Shown here: positions 42,470 to 51,288 of the stretch, piece by piece
Position numbering within the stretch: position 1 is the first letter of the stretch
How the letters are laid out: each line of letters starts with the position of its first letter
Source of the DNA: Namhaeicola litoreus
GTDB taxonomy: Bacteria; Bacteroidota; Bacteroidia; Flavobacteriales; Flavobacteriaceae
Assembly: GCF_042679565.1 (NCBI RefSeq)
Contig: NZ_JBHTMY010000002.1
Location: forward strand, 558,001-622,000
DNA: 64,000 nucleotides
Direction: 5' to 3'
Notes under the pieces: generated by a model
Seen by the model: the letters and a program-made list of their open reading frames with translations, nothing else
Databases searched by the model: none
Told to the model about the DNA's origin: nothing
Position numbers and translations under genes: made by a program

Positions 42470-44257
42470 TTATGAAGTAACCATGATCAATTTACGACGG
42501 TAAGCGGTTAACAACTTTGATTTAGAGATAAACCCCTCGTACTTTCCGTCTTTTAAAACAGGTAAATTCCAAGCTCCACTATCTTGAAATTTTTTCATCA
42601 CCTCATTCATATTATCGGCCTCATAATTAATCACTTCAGGAGCCGCTTGCATAAAATCATCAACAGTTGTCGTTTCATATAATTCTTCATTAAACATGCT
42701 TGACCTTATGTTGTCTAACAAAACAATTCCGATAAAATTATTTTCATCATCAACAACAGGAAAAATATTTCTGTTTGAATTGACCACACAATTCTTTAAC
42801 ATATCTCCGAATTTCATGTTTGGTGATAGACTGATAAAATTCTGTTCAATTAATTTATCAAATTCCATCAAAGCCAATACCGCTTTGTCTTTATCATGTG
42901 TAATCAGCTCTCCTCTTTCGGCTAAATGAGTGGCATAAATATTAAAAGGAACATATTTTTTCGTAATAATAAACGAGATTAGTGCCACAATCATGAGTGG
43001 AACGAATAATTCATATCCTCCGGTAATTTCAGCAATTAGGAAGATCGCTGTCAAAGGCGCATGCAGCACTCCTGCCATCAATCCAGCCATACCTACCAAA
43101 GCAAAATTGCTATTTGAAAGTTGATGTTCAAAAATATTTAAATAATTTACAAATTTGGCAAAAACATATCCTGTGATACTTCCTGTAAATAAGGTAGGTG
43201 CAAAAACACCGCCTACACCACCTGCTCCAAAAGTAATTGAAGTAGCAAACACTTTTAATAAAACCAATCCGGATAACATCATCAGTATCATTACAGAATT
43301 GTCTGTTGGGATGTTAAAGAAATTGTATTTCAGCACCCCGGAGTAATTATCTTTTAACAAGTTATTGATTACTTCATATCCTTCACCAAAAAGTGGTGGT
43401 ACAAAATATACAATTACACCAAGAGCGACTCCACCGACTAACAATCTTTTGAATGGATGGCCGAGTTTCTTAAAAAAATCACCTACAAAAAAATATACTT
43501 TACTAAAGTAAATGGATGTTAATGCTGTAATTCCGCCCAATAAAAGAAAAAATCCAACATCAATTAACCTAAATTTATCTTGTAATTGAAAGTGAAAAAG
43601 TACGTCATTTCCAGAAAAAAAATAGGACGTAAGGATTGCTGTAATCGAAGCTAAAATCAATGGAATTATTGAGGCTAATGTGAGGTCTAAGCTAAATATT
43701 TCAACGGCAAAAAGTATGGCGGCAATGGGAGCTTTAAAAATGGACGACATCGCACCAGCGGCTGCGGCACCAATTAAAAGCGTTCTTGTTGCTTGATTTA
43801 AATGAAATGTATTCCCGAAATTAGAACCCAAGGCAGCACCTGTTGCCACAGTAGGGCCCTCTAATCCAACAGAGCCCCCAAAACCAACGGTAATTGGAGC
43901 CGTAATTAAAGAAGACCACATTTGATGTCTTGGCAAGATGCTTTTCAGCTTTGAAATGGCATAAAGCGTTGATGGTATACCATGCCCAACTGGTTTTCTA
44001 ATCACATATTTCTTAACTAGAAAAACAAGTAAGAGTCCGATAATCGGAAAAACAAAATAAAAGGCCTTATGAAACTCAAATACAAATTTGCCTTCCAACA
44101 ATACCTGAATAAAATGTGTGAGATTTTTCAATGTCACGGCACCTAAACCAGCTAAAAGGCCGATGATTGCACTGGCGATATTCCTAAACTGACTTTGCGT
44201 AAAATATTTATACCGCCATCTTAAAAATTTAGTAAGTGCAACTTTAAAGTCCATCAA
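42470..44257 (-). CDS. ClC-family chloride channel/antiporter with CBS domains
   Basis: A 595-residue membrane protein. Residues about 25-440 form the ClC fold with GSVGLEGPTVATG, where E133 is the gating glutamate, AGAMSSIFKAPIAAI, and the GAGGVGGVFAPTLF selectivity loop. Residues about 455-590 carry two cytoplasmic CBS domains (FPVVDDENNFIGIVLLDNI and NLPVLKDGKYEGFISKSKL), which bind adenine nucleotides in relatives. It may be a Cl-/H+ exchanger or channel; the gating Glu is kept. The gene starts 15 bp after aspS. A second Met directly follows the first. Confidence 0.92.
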   Translation of the reverse strand: MMDFKVALTKFLRWRYKYFTQSQFRNIASAIIGLLAGLGAVTLKNLTHFIQVLLEGKFVFEFHKAFYFVFPIIGLLLVFLVKKYVIRKPVGHGIPSTLYAISKLKSILPRHQMWSSLITAPITVGFGGSVGLEGPTVATGAALGSNFGNTFHLNQATRTLLIGAAAAGAMSSIFKAPIAAILFAVEIFSLDLTLASIIPLILASITAILTSYFFSGNDVLFHFQLQDKFRLIDVGFFLLLGGITALTSIYFSKVYFFVGDFFKKLGHPFKRLLVGGVALGVIVYFVPPLFGEGYEVINNLLKDNYSGVLKYNFFNIPTDNSVMILMMLSGLVLLKVFATSITFGAGGVGGVFAPTLFTGSITGYVFAKFVNYLNIFEHQLSNSNFALVGMAGLMAGVLHAPLTAIFLIAEITGGYELFVPLMIVALISFIITKKYVPFNIYATHLAERGELITHDKDKAVLALMEFDKLIEQNFISLSPNMKFGDMLKNCVVNSNRNIFPVVDDENNFIGIVLLDNIRSSMFNEELYETTTVDDFMQAAPEVINYEADNMNEVMKKFQDSGAWNLPVLKDGKYEGFISKSKLLTAYRRKLIMVTS

Positions 44258-44272
44258 AGTAATATCAACTGG

Positions 44273-46024
44273 TTACTTAATTTCTACTTTCAGAGAAAGC
44301 TCATTCAATTGTTCTTGGTCAATTACTGATGGCGCATCAATCATGACATCTCTTCCTGCGTTGTTTTTTGGAAACGCAATAAAATCCCTGATCGTTTCTT
44401 GTCCGCCTAAAATCGATACCAACCTATCTAATCCAAAAGCAATTCCTCCATGGGGTGGAGCGCCAAACTGAAAGGCATCCATCAAAAATCCAAATTGATC
44501 TTGAGCTTGTTCATCTGTAAAACCTAACAACTGAAACATTCTTTTTTGGGTAGCTTTGTCGTGAATTCTGATCGATCCTCCGCCAATTTCATTTCCGTTT
44601 AACACCAAATCATAAGCATTTGCTCTCACCTTTCCGGGTGTTGCCTCTAACAAATGTAAGTCTTCAGGTTTTGGTGAGGTGAAGGGATGATGCATGGCAT
44701 GGAAACGATTTGTTTCTTCATCCCATTCCAACAAAGGAAAATCGACCACCCAAAGTGGGGCAAATTCATTCTTTTTACGCAGACCTAATTTTTCTGCCAT
44801 ATGCATACGTAAGGTACTTAATTGCGATCTTGTTTTATCGGTTCCTCCAGCCATTACCAACATTAAATCTCCTGGATTTGTTCTTAATCTTTCAGCCCAT
44901 AGGCCTAGATCTTCTTCTGAGAAAAACTTGTCAACAGAAGATTTTAAAGTACCATCTTCACTATATTTTACCCAGACCAAACCATTGGCGCCAATTTGAG
45001 GTTTCTTCACAAAATCGATCAAAGCATCAATTTCCTTCCTAGAATATCCGGCACAAGCAGGAACAGAAATTCCTACCACTAGTTCTTGTTGATCAAAAAC
45101 TTGAAATCCTTTATTTTGAGCCAAATCATTTAATTCTCCGAATTTCATGTCAAAACGGATATCCGGTTTGTCATTGCCATAAGTTTTCATGGCGTCTTCA
45201 TAAGACATGCGTGGAAATTTGGATATTTCCACACCATTGATTTCTTTTAATAAATGTCTTGTCAATCCTTCAAAAACATCCAAAATATCTTCTTGTTCTA
45301 CAAAAGCCATTTCACAGTCGATCTGCGTAAATTCAGGTTGTCTGTCTGCCCTAAGATCTTCATCCCGAAAACATTTCACAATTTGATAATACTTATCCAA
45401 ACCACCCACCATCAACAATTGTTTGAAAGTTTGCGGAGACTGAGGTAAGGCATAAAACTGGCCTGCATTCATCCTTGAGGGCACCACAAAATCTCTAGCT
45501 CCTTCAGGTGTTGATTTGATCAAATAAGGTGTTTCTACATCAATAAATCCTTGATCCGAAAGATACTTTCTTACCTCCATATTTACTTTCGCACGAAAAA
45601 TCAAATTATTGCGAACTGGTGTTCTTCTGATATCCAGGTAGCGATATTTCATCCGAAGTTCATCTCCTCCATCGGTTTCATCCTCAATGGTAAATGGAGG
45701 AAGTTGAGCCTTATTTAAAACTTTTAATTCTTTTACAAGTATTTCAATTTCTCCTGTTGGAATATTTTTATTCTTAGCTTCCCGTTCAATTACCTTTCCC
45801 TTCACCTGAATAACAAATTCTCTTCCCAAAGTTCGGGCAAGTTCGAAAACTTCTTTATCAGTTCTTTCTTCGTCAAATATTAATTGAGTAACACCATATC
45901 TATCTCGTAAATCAACCCAAATCATAAAACCTTTGTCTCTTGATTTTTGCACCCATCCTGCTAAAGTTACCTCCTGATTGACATGTTCTAATCTTAATTC
46001 TCCGTTCGTTCTATTTCTATACAT
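44273..46024 (-). CDS. aspS: Aspartyl-tRNA synthetase
   Basis: A 583-residue class II synthetase with N-terminal OB-fold anticodon-binding domain (about 1-105, GWVQKSRDKGFMIWVDLRDRYG), class II motifs 2 (FRDEDLRADRQPEFTQID) and 3 (GGIAFGLDRLVSI), and the bacterial GAD insertion (about 275-410). I use the ATG at 46024, which gives the usual MYRNRTNGELR start; an upstream ATG at 46045 would begin inside the -7 box at 46043-46050. It is co-transcribed with the ClC gene and divergent from rsmI. Confidence 0.96.
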   Translation of the reverse strand: MYRNRTNGELRLEHVNQEVTLAGWVQKSRDKGFMIWVDLRDRYGVTQLIFDEERTDKEVFELARTLGREFVIQVKGKVIEREAKNKNIPTGEIEILVKELKVLNKAQLPPFTIEDETDGGDELRMKYRYLDIRRTPVRNNLIFRAKVNMEVRKYLSDQGFIDVETPYLIKSTPEGARDFVVPSRMNAGQFYALPQSPQTFKQLLMVGGLDKYYQIVKCFRDEDLRADRQPEFTQIDCEMAFVEQEDILDVFEGLTRHLLKEINGVEISKFPRMSYEDAMKTYGNDKPDIRFDMKFGELNDLAQNKGFQVFDQQELVVGISVPACAGYSRKEIDALIDFVKKPQIGANGLVWVKYSEDGTLKSSVDKFFSEEDLGLWAERLRTNPGDLMLVMAGGTDKTRSQLSTLRMHMAEKLGLRKKNEFAPLWVVDFPLLEWDEETNRFHAMHHPFTSPKPEDLHLLEATPGKVRANAYDLVLNGNEIGGGSIRIHDKATQKRMFQLLGFTDEQAQDQFGFLMDAFQFGAPPHGGIAFGLDRLVSILGGQETIRDFIAFPKNNAGRDVMIDAPSVIDQEQLNELSLKVEIK

Positions 46025-46042
46025 TGTTCGAATTTTAATGTG

Positions 46043-46050
46043 CAAATTTA
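46043..46050 (-). promoter_or_regulatory. -7 promoter box of aspS
   Basis: TAAATTTG on the minus strand is an exact TAnnTTTG match, 18 bp before the aspS ATG. No TTTG is seen 19 bp upstream. Confidence 0.5.
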
Positions 46051-46130
46051 ATCAATTAGGCTACAGTTTATCCTTAATTTCAACATATTTTTAGAATAGA
46101 AATAGATCGAAAAAAAGAATTGATTTGTTG

Positions 46131-46138
46131 TAACTTTG
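46131..46138 (+). promoter_or_regulatory. -7 promoter box of rsmI
   Basis: TAACTTTG is an exact TAnnTTTG match, 19 bp before the rsmI ATG at 46158. A clear -33 element is not seen. Confidence 0.5.
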
Positions 46139-46157
46139 AAATGTAAACCATTGTTGA

Positions 46158-46829
46158 ATGAAACTATACCTAGTACCCACACCTATTGGAAATTTGGACG
46201 ACATGACAATTCGGGCGATCAATGTTTTAAAAGAAGTGGATTTGATCTTGGCCGAAGACACAAGAACTTCGGGAAAATTACTAAAACATTTTGAAATTAA
46301 TACGCCTATGCAAAGCCATCATATGCATAACGAACATAAAACGACAGACCATATTGTTTCAAAAATAATGAATGGAATTTCCGTTGCTCTAATTTCTGAT
46401 GCTGGTACTCCTGCTATTTCAGACCCTGGATTTCTTCTTACAAGAGCATGCATAGAAAAAGGAATTGAAGTGGATTGTTTGCCTGGAGCCACAGCATTTG
46501 TTCCTGCCTTGGTCAATTCAGGATTGCCGAATGATCGGTTTGTTTTTGAGGGATTCTTACCCTTAAAAAAGGGTCGACAAACACGCTTTTTAGAATTAGT
46601 AGAAGAAAAAAGGACCATGGTTTTTTACGAATCTCCACATAAAATTATCAAAACTTTGGAGCAAATGAAGGAGTATTTCGGAGAAGATAGAAGGGCTTCT
46701 ATCTCGAGAGAGATTACAAAAATGTTCGAAGAAACTCTACGCGGCACCATTTCAAGCTTAATTAAACATTTCGAAGCTCATCCGCCGAAGGGAGAATTCG
46801 TCTTGATTATTGAAGGAAAACAGAAATGA
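46158..46829 (+). CDS. rsmI: 16S rRNA (cytidine1402-2'-O)-methyltransferase
   Basis: A 223-residue SAM-dependent methyltransferase of the tetrapyrrole-methylase fold that modifies C1402 in the ribosomal decoding centre. It starts LYLVPTPIGNLDDMTIRAI with the glycine-rich SAM pocket, then AEDTRTSGKLLKHF, SDAGTPAISDPG and CLPGATAFVPALVNSGL, all family hallmarks. The C terminus ends shortly after KGEFVLIIEG, so the small C-terminal extension seen in enterobacterial RsmI is missing, as in many Bacteroidota. Confidence 0.95.
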   Translation: MKLYLVPTPIGNLDDMTIRAINVLKEVDLILAEDTRTSGKLLKHFEINTPMQSHHMHNEHKTTDHIVSKIMNGISVALISDAGTPAISDPGFLLTRACIEKGIEVDCLPGATAFVPALVNSGLPNDRFVFEGFLPLKKGRQTRFLELVEEKRTMVFYESPHKIIKTLEQMKEYFGEDRRASISREITKMFEETLRGTISSLIKHFEAHPPKGEFVLIIEGKQK

Positions 46830-46869
46830 TAATTCATAAGATTTAGTCTTTAGATTAGATTGCTTTTTT

Positions 46870-46877
46870 TACTTTTG
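46870..46877 (+). promoter_or_regulatory. -7 promoter box of the dipeptide epimerase gene
   Basis: TACTTTTG is an exact TAnnTTTG match, 21 bp before the ATG at 46899. It falls after the alternative TTG start at 46860 and therefore supports the shorter protein. Confidence 0.5.
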
Positions 46878-46898
46878 ACGGGTATTAAAATCTTATAT

Positions 46899-47936
46899 AT
46901 GCAATTAAGACTTAGATCTTTTGATCTTGAATTGACCCATACTTTTTCCATTTCCAGACAATCTTTTAACCATAAACCTACTTTAATTGTGGAATTAAAA
47001 GATGGTAAATTTAGTGGTTTTGGAGAATCATCTGAAAACCCTTATTACCATAAAACGGTAGAAATGATGATTGATGATTTGCTTAAGTGTAAAGACATTA
47101 TAGAGCAATCCTCAAATGAAACACCAGAAGAATTTTGGCAAAAAATGTACCCGATGTTAAAGCATGATATGTTTGCTTTGTGCGCATTAGACATTGCTTT
47201 TAACGATCTTTTTGCTAGAAAAAAAGGAGTGAAGTTATATGAATTATGGGATTTAGATCTAACTAAAAATCCGCTTACCAATTACACATTAGGTATAGAT
47301 ACCATCGAGAAAATGGTGGTAAAAATGAAAGAAACGCCTTGGCCTATTTACAAAATAAAATTAGGCACCAAAGATGATATTGCCATTGTGAAAGAATTGA
47401 GAAAACATTCTGACGCTATTTTTAGAATTGATGCAAACTGTGCATGGGGAGTAGATGAAACTTTGAAGAACGCCGAAGTATTTAAAACTTTAGGAGTTGA
47501 ATTTATAGAACAACCTATGCCGGCAGAGAACTGGGATGATGCAAAGATTGTTTATGAAAAATCGGTTTTGCCGATTGTAGCGGATGAAAGTTGTCAAATT
47601 GAAAGTGACGTTTTGAAATGTGTGGGACATTTTCACGGCGTAAATATTAAATTGGCCAAATGTGGCGGAATTACACCTGCCAGAAGAATGTTGTTTGAAG
47701 CAGAGAAAAACGGTCTAAAGAAAATGGTCGGATGTATGACGGAGTCTACCGTGGGAATGTCGGCTATTGCACATTTACTTCCCTATTTAGATTATGTAGA
47801 TATGGATGGTCAATTACTGATGAAACATGACATTGCTGACGGAACTACTTTAGAATTTGGTAAAATACTTTATGCCCAAGGGAATGGGACCGGAGTAAAA
47901 CTAAAAAATATTAGCCCTAAAATAGATTTAAAATGA
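46899..47936 (+). CDS. Dipeptide (L-Ala-D/L-Glu type) epimerase, enolase superfamily
   Basis: A 345-residue muconate-lactonizing-subgroup enzyme. Catalytic lysines are K154 in the K-x-K motif (YKIKLGT) and K251 (NIKLAKCGG); Mg2+ ligands are D178 (FRIDAN), E204 (FIEQP) and D229 (VADES). The end carries CMTEST, part of the D/E-x-S specificity region. Such enzymes epimerise murein dipeptides such as L-Ala-D-Glu for recycling, and some flavobacterial members act on other dipeptides. It overlaps the OsmC gene as ATGA and probably has its own promoter although rsmI ends 69 bp upstream. Confidence 0.88.
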   Translation: MQLRLRSFDLELTHTFSISRQSFNHKPTLIVELKDGKFSGFGESSENPYYHKTVEMMIDDLLKCKDIIEQSSNETPEEFWQKMYPMLKHDMFALCALDIAFNDLFARKKGVKLYELWDLDLTKNPLTNYTLGIDTIEKMVVKMKETPWPIYKIKLGTKDDIAIVKELRKHSDAIFRIDANCAWGVDETLKNAEVFKTLGVEFIEQPMPAENWDDAKIVYEKSVLPIVADESCQIESDVLKCVGHFHGVNIKLAKCGGITPARRMLFEAEKNGLKKMVGCMTESTVGMSAIAHLLPYLDYVDMDGQLLMKHDIADGTTLEFGKILYAQGNGTGVKLKNISPKIDLK

Positions 47937-48355
47937 AAAACGAAATTAAAACTTCATGGAAAGGTAACATGTTGTTTAAAGCTGAAACCCTTGGCGGAAC
48001 AGTGCTAATTGATACAGCTGAAGAGAACGGTGGGCAAGGTTTAGGTGTTCGACCCAAAGCACTCATGTTAACCGCCTTGGCAGGATGTACTGGAATGGAT
48101 ATTGCTTCTTTGTTCAAAAAAATGAGGGTCGAGGTAGACGACATTGATATTGATGTAGAGGCAGATCTTACAGATGAGCATCCAAAATTTTATGACAAAG
48201 TAAAAGTGATTTATCGCTTTTACGGAAAGAATTTAGACAAGGATAAAATTGAAAAAGCGGTGACATTGTCTCAAGAAAAGTATTGCGGCGTCAGCGAAAT
48301 GTTCAGAAAGTTTTCAGATTTAACCCACGAAATACATTACCTCGAAAAAAAATAA
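47933..48355 (+). CDS. OsmC/YhfA-family protein
   Basis: A 140-residue OsmC-fold protein. It has the two redox-site regions: LTALAGCTGMDIASLFKK with C63 and EKYCGVSEMFRK with C120, the cysteine pair found in the peroxidase family. The short YhfA-like form begins with a substrate-free beta segment (WKGNMLFKAETLGGT). Members reduce organic hydroperoxides or have uncertain activity. It is translated with the epimerase (4-bp overlap) and its stop codon lies inside the terminator stem. Confidence 0.88.
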   Translation: MKNEIKTSWKGNMLFKAETLGGTVLIDTAEENGGQGLGVRPKALMLTALAGCTGMDIASLFKKMRVEVDDIDIDVEADLTDEHPKFYDKVKVIYRFYGKNLDKDKIEKAVTLSQEKYCGVSEMFRKFSDLTHEIHYLEKK

Positions 48356-48377
48356 CACGCAAATGCGTGTTATTTTT
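48348..48377. terminator. Bidirectional terminator between OsmC and Wza-like genes
   Basis: AAAAATAACACGC pairs with GCGTGTTATTTTT around loop AAAT. It includes the OsmC stop codon. Ts on the right serve plus-strand transcripts and Ts on the minus strand serve the polysaccharide operon ending at 48407. Confidence 0.9.
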
Positions 48378-48406
48378 AAAATATGCTTCAAGGAATTTTC
48401 TACCGG

Positions 48407-49183
48407 TTAGTTGTTGAGGATTGTAACGACTAGTGTAGCTACAGAAATCAATATACCCACTATTGAAATTGTTACACCCGTTGCAGCACCAATAGATGAA
48501 TTTCTTGCTCTTGTATTATTAGGTTCAACGTAAACAACATCGTTTTGAGCCAAATAATAAGCGGGTGAATCAAACAAATTCTTATCTTTTAGATTAACAC
48601 GGGTAAATGTTTTTTCTCCGTCGTAATCGTGTATGACCAAGACATTTTCTCTTTCTCCGTAAATTGTCAAATCACCTGCCAATCCCAATGCATCGATCAA
48701 TGTAATTCGCTCATTTGTAGCAGTATAAGTTCCTGGTCTGTTAACCTCACCCAATACTGTGATACGATAATTAACTGTTCTAATGTTAACAATTGGATCC
48801 TTAATATAGTCTTTTAACTTTTCCCTTAGAAGGTTAGTAGCTTGATCTCTATTTAAACCAGCTATTTTTATTTTTCCCAAGACAGGAAAATCAATTTCTC
48901 CCTCAGAATCTACAATGTAGGTTTGAAGCCTCTCCTGACCTCTAGCTATATTAATGTCGGAATTAAAAGCAGTTGCTGTTAAATTAAAAGGTTTTGCAGC
49001 CTCTGCATCAATAGCATTAACAACAATTATCAGCTCGTCATTGTTGTGATAGACAGGCATATACGTATCTATCCCTGTAATATTATCCGTTAAATTTATT
49101 CCATTAAAATAAACCACATCTTCCCTTGAGGCACAAGACACCAAGAATAGGGATGAAATCAAAAAGTAAAAAATCTTTTTCAT
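48407..49183 (-). CDS. Wza-like polysaccharide export lipoprotein
   Basis: A 258-residue outer-membrane lipoprotein with lipobox cysteine C17 (FLVSCAS). A Poly_export domain (about 38-125, DELIIVVNAIDAEAAKPF then YIVDSEGEIDFPVLGKIKI) is followed by an SLBB domain (about 135-225, ITVLGEVNRPGTYTATNERI) and a C-terminal hydrophobic helix (about 233-257), the plan of Bacteroidota Wza homologues. It forms the outer-membrane exit pore for capsule or exopolysaccharide. It is the last gene of the upxY-ugd-wza set; the usual Wzc kinase partner does not follow, since a terminator comes 30 bp later. Confidence 0.88.
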   Translation of the reverse strand: MKKIFYFLISSLFLVSCASREDVVYFNGINLTDNITGIDTYMPVYHNNDELIIVVNAIDAEAAKPFNLTATAFNSDINIARGQERLQTYIVDSEGEIDFPVLGKIKIAGLNRDQATNLLREKLKDYIKDPIVNIRTVNYRITVLGEVNRPGTYTATNERITLIDALGLAGDLTIYGERENVLVIHDYDGEKTFTRVNLKDKNLFDSPAYYLAQNDVVYVEPNNTRARNSSIGAATGVTISIVGILISVATLVVTILNN

Positions 49184-49213
49184 TATTTTTTCTTATAAAA
49201 GTAATAATTATTT

Positions 49214-50569
49214 TTAATGTTCGTTAAAAATCATGTTTTTAACATTTTTAACACCTATTTGATAATATTCAAATCCCTTCTCTTCCAGGTTAAACACACC
49301 ATACTGATTTCTGCCATCAAATATGATAGGTAATTTCATTTTTTCTTTTAGTTCTCCAAAATCGGGAGACCTAAATTCTTTCCACTCTGTCAATAATATC
49401 AAAGCGTCGGCATCTGGCACACAAGCATACTTGGAATTGAGATAGCTTATACCCTTAACTCCTTTTAAGTAAAAATGTTGTGATTCATCCATTGCTTTGG
49501 GATCATAAGCTTTTATTGTTGCACCTCTTTTTACTAATTCTTTAATGATATAAATTGCGGGAGCCTCTCTCATATCATCAGTCCCTGGCTTAAACGCCAG
49601 TCCCCACACAGCAAAAGTTTTTCCCGAAAGATCTTCGCCAAATCTTCTGATTATTTTATGAGCGACAACTAGTTTTTGCCTATCATTGACCTCCTCAACA
49701 GCTTTGATTAACTCGGGTTCATAATTATTCTCTTGCGCAATTTTCTTAAGTGCTTTTACATCTTTTGGAAAACATGAACCCCCATAACCACTTCCGGGAT
49801 AAATGAAACTGTAACCAATTCTGGAATCAGATCCAATTCCAATTCTCACCTTATTTACATCGGCACCCACTAATTCACAGATATTGGCCACCTCATTCAT
49901 AAAGGATATTTTGGTTGCCAACATTGCATTTGCCACATATTTTGTCATTTCGGCTGAACGAATATCCATGGTAATGATTCGGTCATGACTATGCGTAAAT
50001 GGGTGATATAAATCTCTCATAACTTTCATCGCGATTTCATTTTCTGCCCCAATCACTACTCTATCTGGTTTCATAAAGTCCTCAATGGCAGCACCCTCTT
50101 TTAAAAATTCAGGATTCGACACCACATGAAATTCAATTTTCACTCCTCGCTTGTCTAATTCTTCTTGAATCGCATCCCTCACCTTTTCTGCAGTACCTAC
50201 CGGTACAGTAGATTTATCAACCACAATAACTGAATGATCCATTTCTCTGCCTATTTGATGAGCTACGGAAGTGACGTATTGTAAATCTGCAGAGCCATCT
50301 TCCCCCATAGGTGTTCCAACGGCTATAAATACAATATCTGCATTCTTTAACCCATCTTTTAATTCGGTACTAAAATGAAGGCAATTATTCGCCACATTTT
50401 TCGCAACCATTGCCTCGAGACCTGGTTCAAAAATCGGAATAATTCCTTTTCTGAGCTTTTCTATTTTACTTTTATCAACATCAATACAAGTCACATTGTT
50501 TCCCATCTCAGAAAAACAAGTTCCGCTTACGAGACCTACATATCCGGTTCCTACAACAGTTAAATTCAT
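49214..50569 (-). CDS. ugd: UDP-glucose 6-dehydrogenase
   Basis: A 451-residue NAD-dependent enzyme oxidising UDP-glucose to UDP-glucuronate for surface polysaccharides. The N-terminal Rossmann motif GTGYVGLVSGTCFSEMG, AVGTPMGEDGSADL, KSTVPVGTAEKV, and the catalytic C266 in GSGYGGSCFPKD are present; the C-terminal domain has WGLAFKPGTDDMREAPA. GDP-mannose dehydrogenase is possible but the motifs favour the UDP-glucose type. It lies 30 bp before the Wza-like gene and 41 bp after the upxY-like gene. Confidence 0.92.
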   Translation of the reverse strand: MNLTVVGTGYVGLVSGTCFSEMGNNVTCIDVDKSKIEKLRKGIIPIFEPGLEAMVAKNVANNCLHFSTELKDGLKNADIVFIAVGTPMGEDGSADLQYVTSVAHQIGREMDHSVIVVDKSTVPVGTAEKVRDAIQEELDKRGVKIEFHVVSNPEFLKEGAAIEDFMKPDRVVIGAENEIAMKVMRDLYHPFTHSHDRIITMDIRSAEMTKYVANAMLATKISFMNEVANICELVGADVNKVRIGIGSDSRIGYSFIYPGSGYGGSCFPKDVKALKKIAQENNYEPELIKAVEEVNDRQKLVVAHKIIRRFGEDLSGKTFAVWGLAFKPGTDDMREAPAIYIIKELVKRGATIKAYDPKAMDESQHFYLKGVKGISYLNSKYACVPDADALILLTEWKEFRSPDFGELKEKMKLPIIFDGRNQYGVFNLEEKGFEYYQIGVKNVKNMIFNEH

Positions 50570-50610
50570 TGAAAAATATTTGACAGAGTCTTTCTATGAC
50601 TCAAAATTGA

Positions 50611-51153
50611 TTACACCGCTATTTTTTGAATTCTTTCTAAATGGCTCAAAGGAATATCTACTGAGAAACAGCTACCCGTAAGATTTAATTGTACCACAAC
50701 TCTATGTTTATTCCCATCTTTTACACATGTGCCAATTAACCCCATAAAAGGGCCCTTGGTCACTTCTACAGCATCACCTTTTAACACCCTTATGCCTGTT
50801 ATTATGCTATTTGAATCAGCATTGTCACTAAGTATCCTCAAATTTTCAATTTCTTGTTCCTGAATAACAGCGGGTTTACCCAAGTGTTTTAATACGGCGA
50901 TCGTACCCGGAATAGGCAAGGTTTTATTGAGCTCTTTTTCATACATATGTACAAAAACATAAGACGGAATGAGCGGTAGTTTTAGGGTTTTTTTTCTATC
51001 ACTCCATTGTCGCACCGTTTTAATGAGGGGAAGAAACGATTCAATTTCGTGTTCTTCAAATCTATCATGCACTTTTTTTTCTGATCTGGGCTTAGTAAAT
51101 ACTGCAAACCACTTTTTTTCCATTTCAGGTCTAATCACTTCCATTTTATTCAT
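50611..51153 (-). CDS. UpxY-type NusG-like antiterminator
   Basis: A 180-residue NusG paralogue. An NGN domain (about 12-110, KKWFAVFTKPRSEKKVHDRF and PLIPSYVFVHMYEKELNKTLPI) and a KOW domain (about 120-175, LKGDAVEVTKGPFMGLIGTC) are visible. UpxY/RfaH-like proteins bind RNA polymerase and let it read through long polysaccharide operons; the usual general NusG gene is elsewhere. It heads the ugd-wza set. The leader predicted from the -7 box at 51197-51204 is only about 35 nt, short for a regulated antitermination leader. In-frame ATGs at 51153, 51144 and 51123 are possible starts. Confidence 0.9.
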   Translation of the reverse strand: MNKMEVIRPEMEKKWFAVFTKPRSEKKVHDRFEEHEIESFLPLIKTVRQWSDRKKTLKLPLIPSYVFVHMYEKELNKTLPIPGTIAVLKHLGKPAVIQEQEIENLRILSDNADSNSIITGIRVLKGDAVEVTKGPFMGLIGTCVKDGNKHRVVVQLNLTGSCFSVDIPLSHLERIQKIAV

Positions 51154-51196
51154 TTTGATATATCAACACCGACAAGTGAATTCTAGGTTAGTAGGG

Positions 51197-51220
51197 CAAA
51201 TATAATATTTAATACATTTG
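51197..51220. promoter_or_regulatory. Divergent promoters of upxY and the glycosyltransferase pair
   Basis: TATATTTG on the minus strand (51204-51197) and TACATTTG on the plus strand (51213-51220) are both exact -7 matches and are separated by 8 bp. Clear -33 elements are absent for both. Confidence 0.5.
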
Positions 51221-51288
51221 TAACGAATTGAAGTGCCATATATTTTATTTTCAAATTTTTTTCTTTTTTCAACTAAAATCCCACCATC

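Noticed and set aside
46025..46045. Longer aspS start at 46045
   Set aside because: It would start inside an exact -7 promoter box and add residues not typical for AspRS; the MYRNRTNGELR start at 46024 is preferred.
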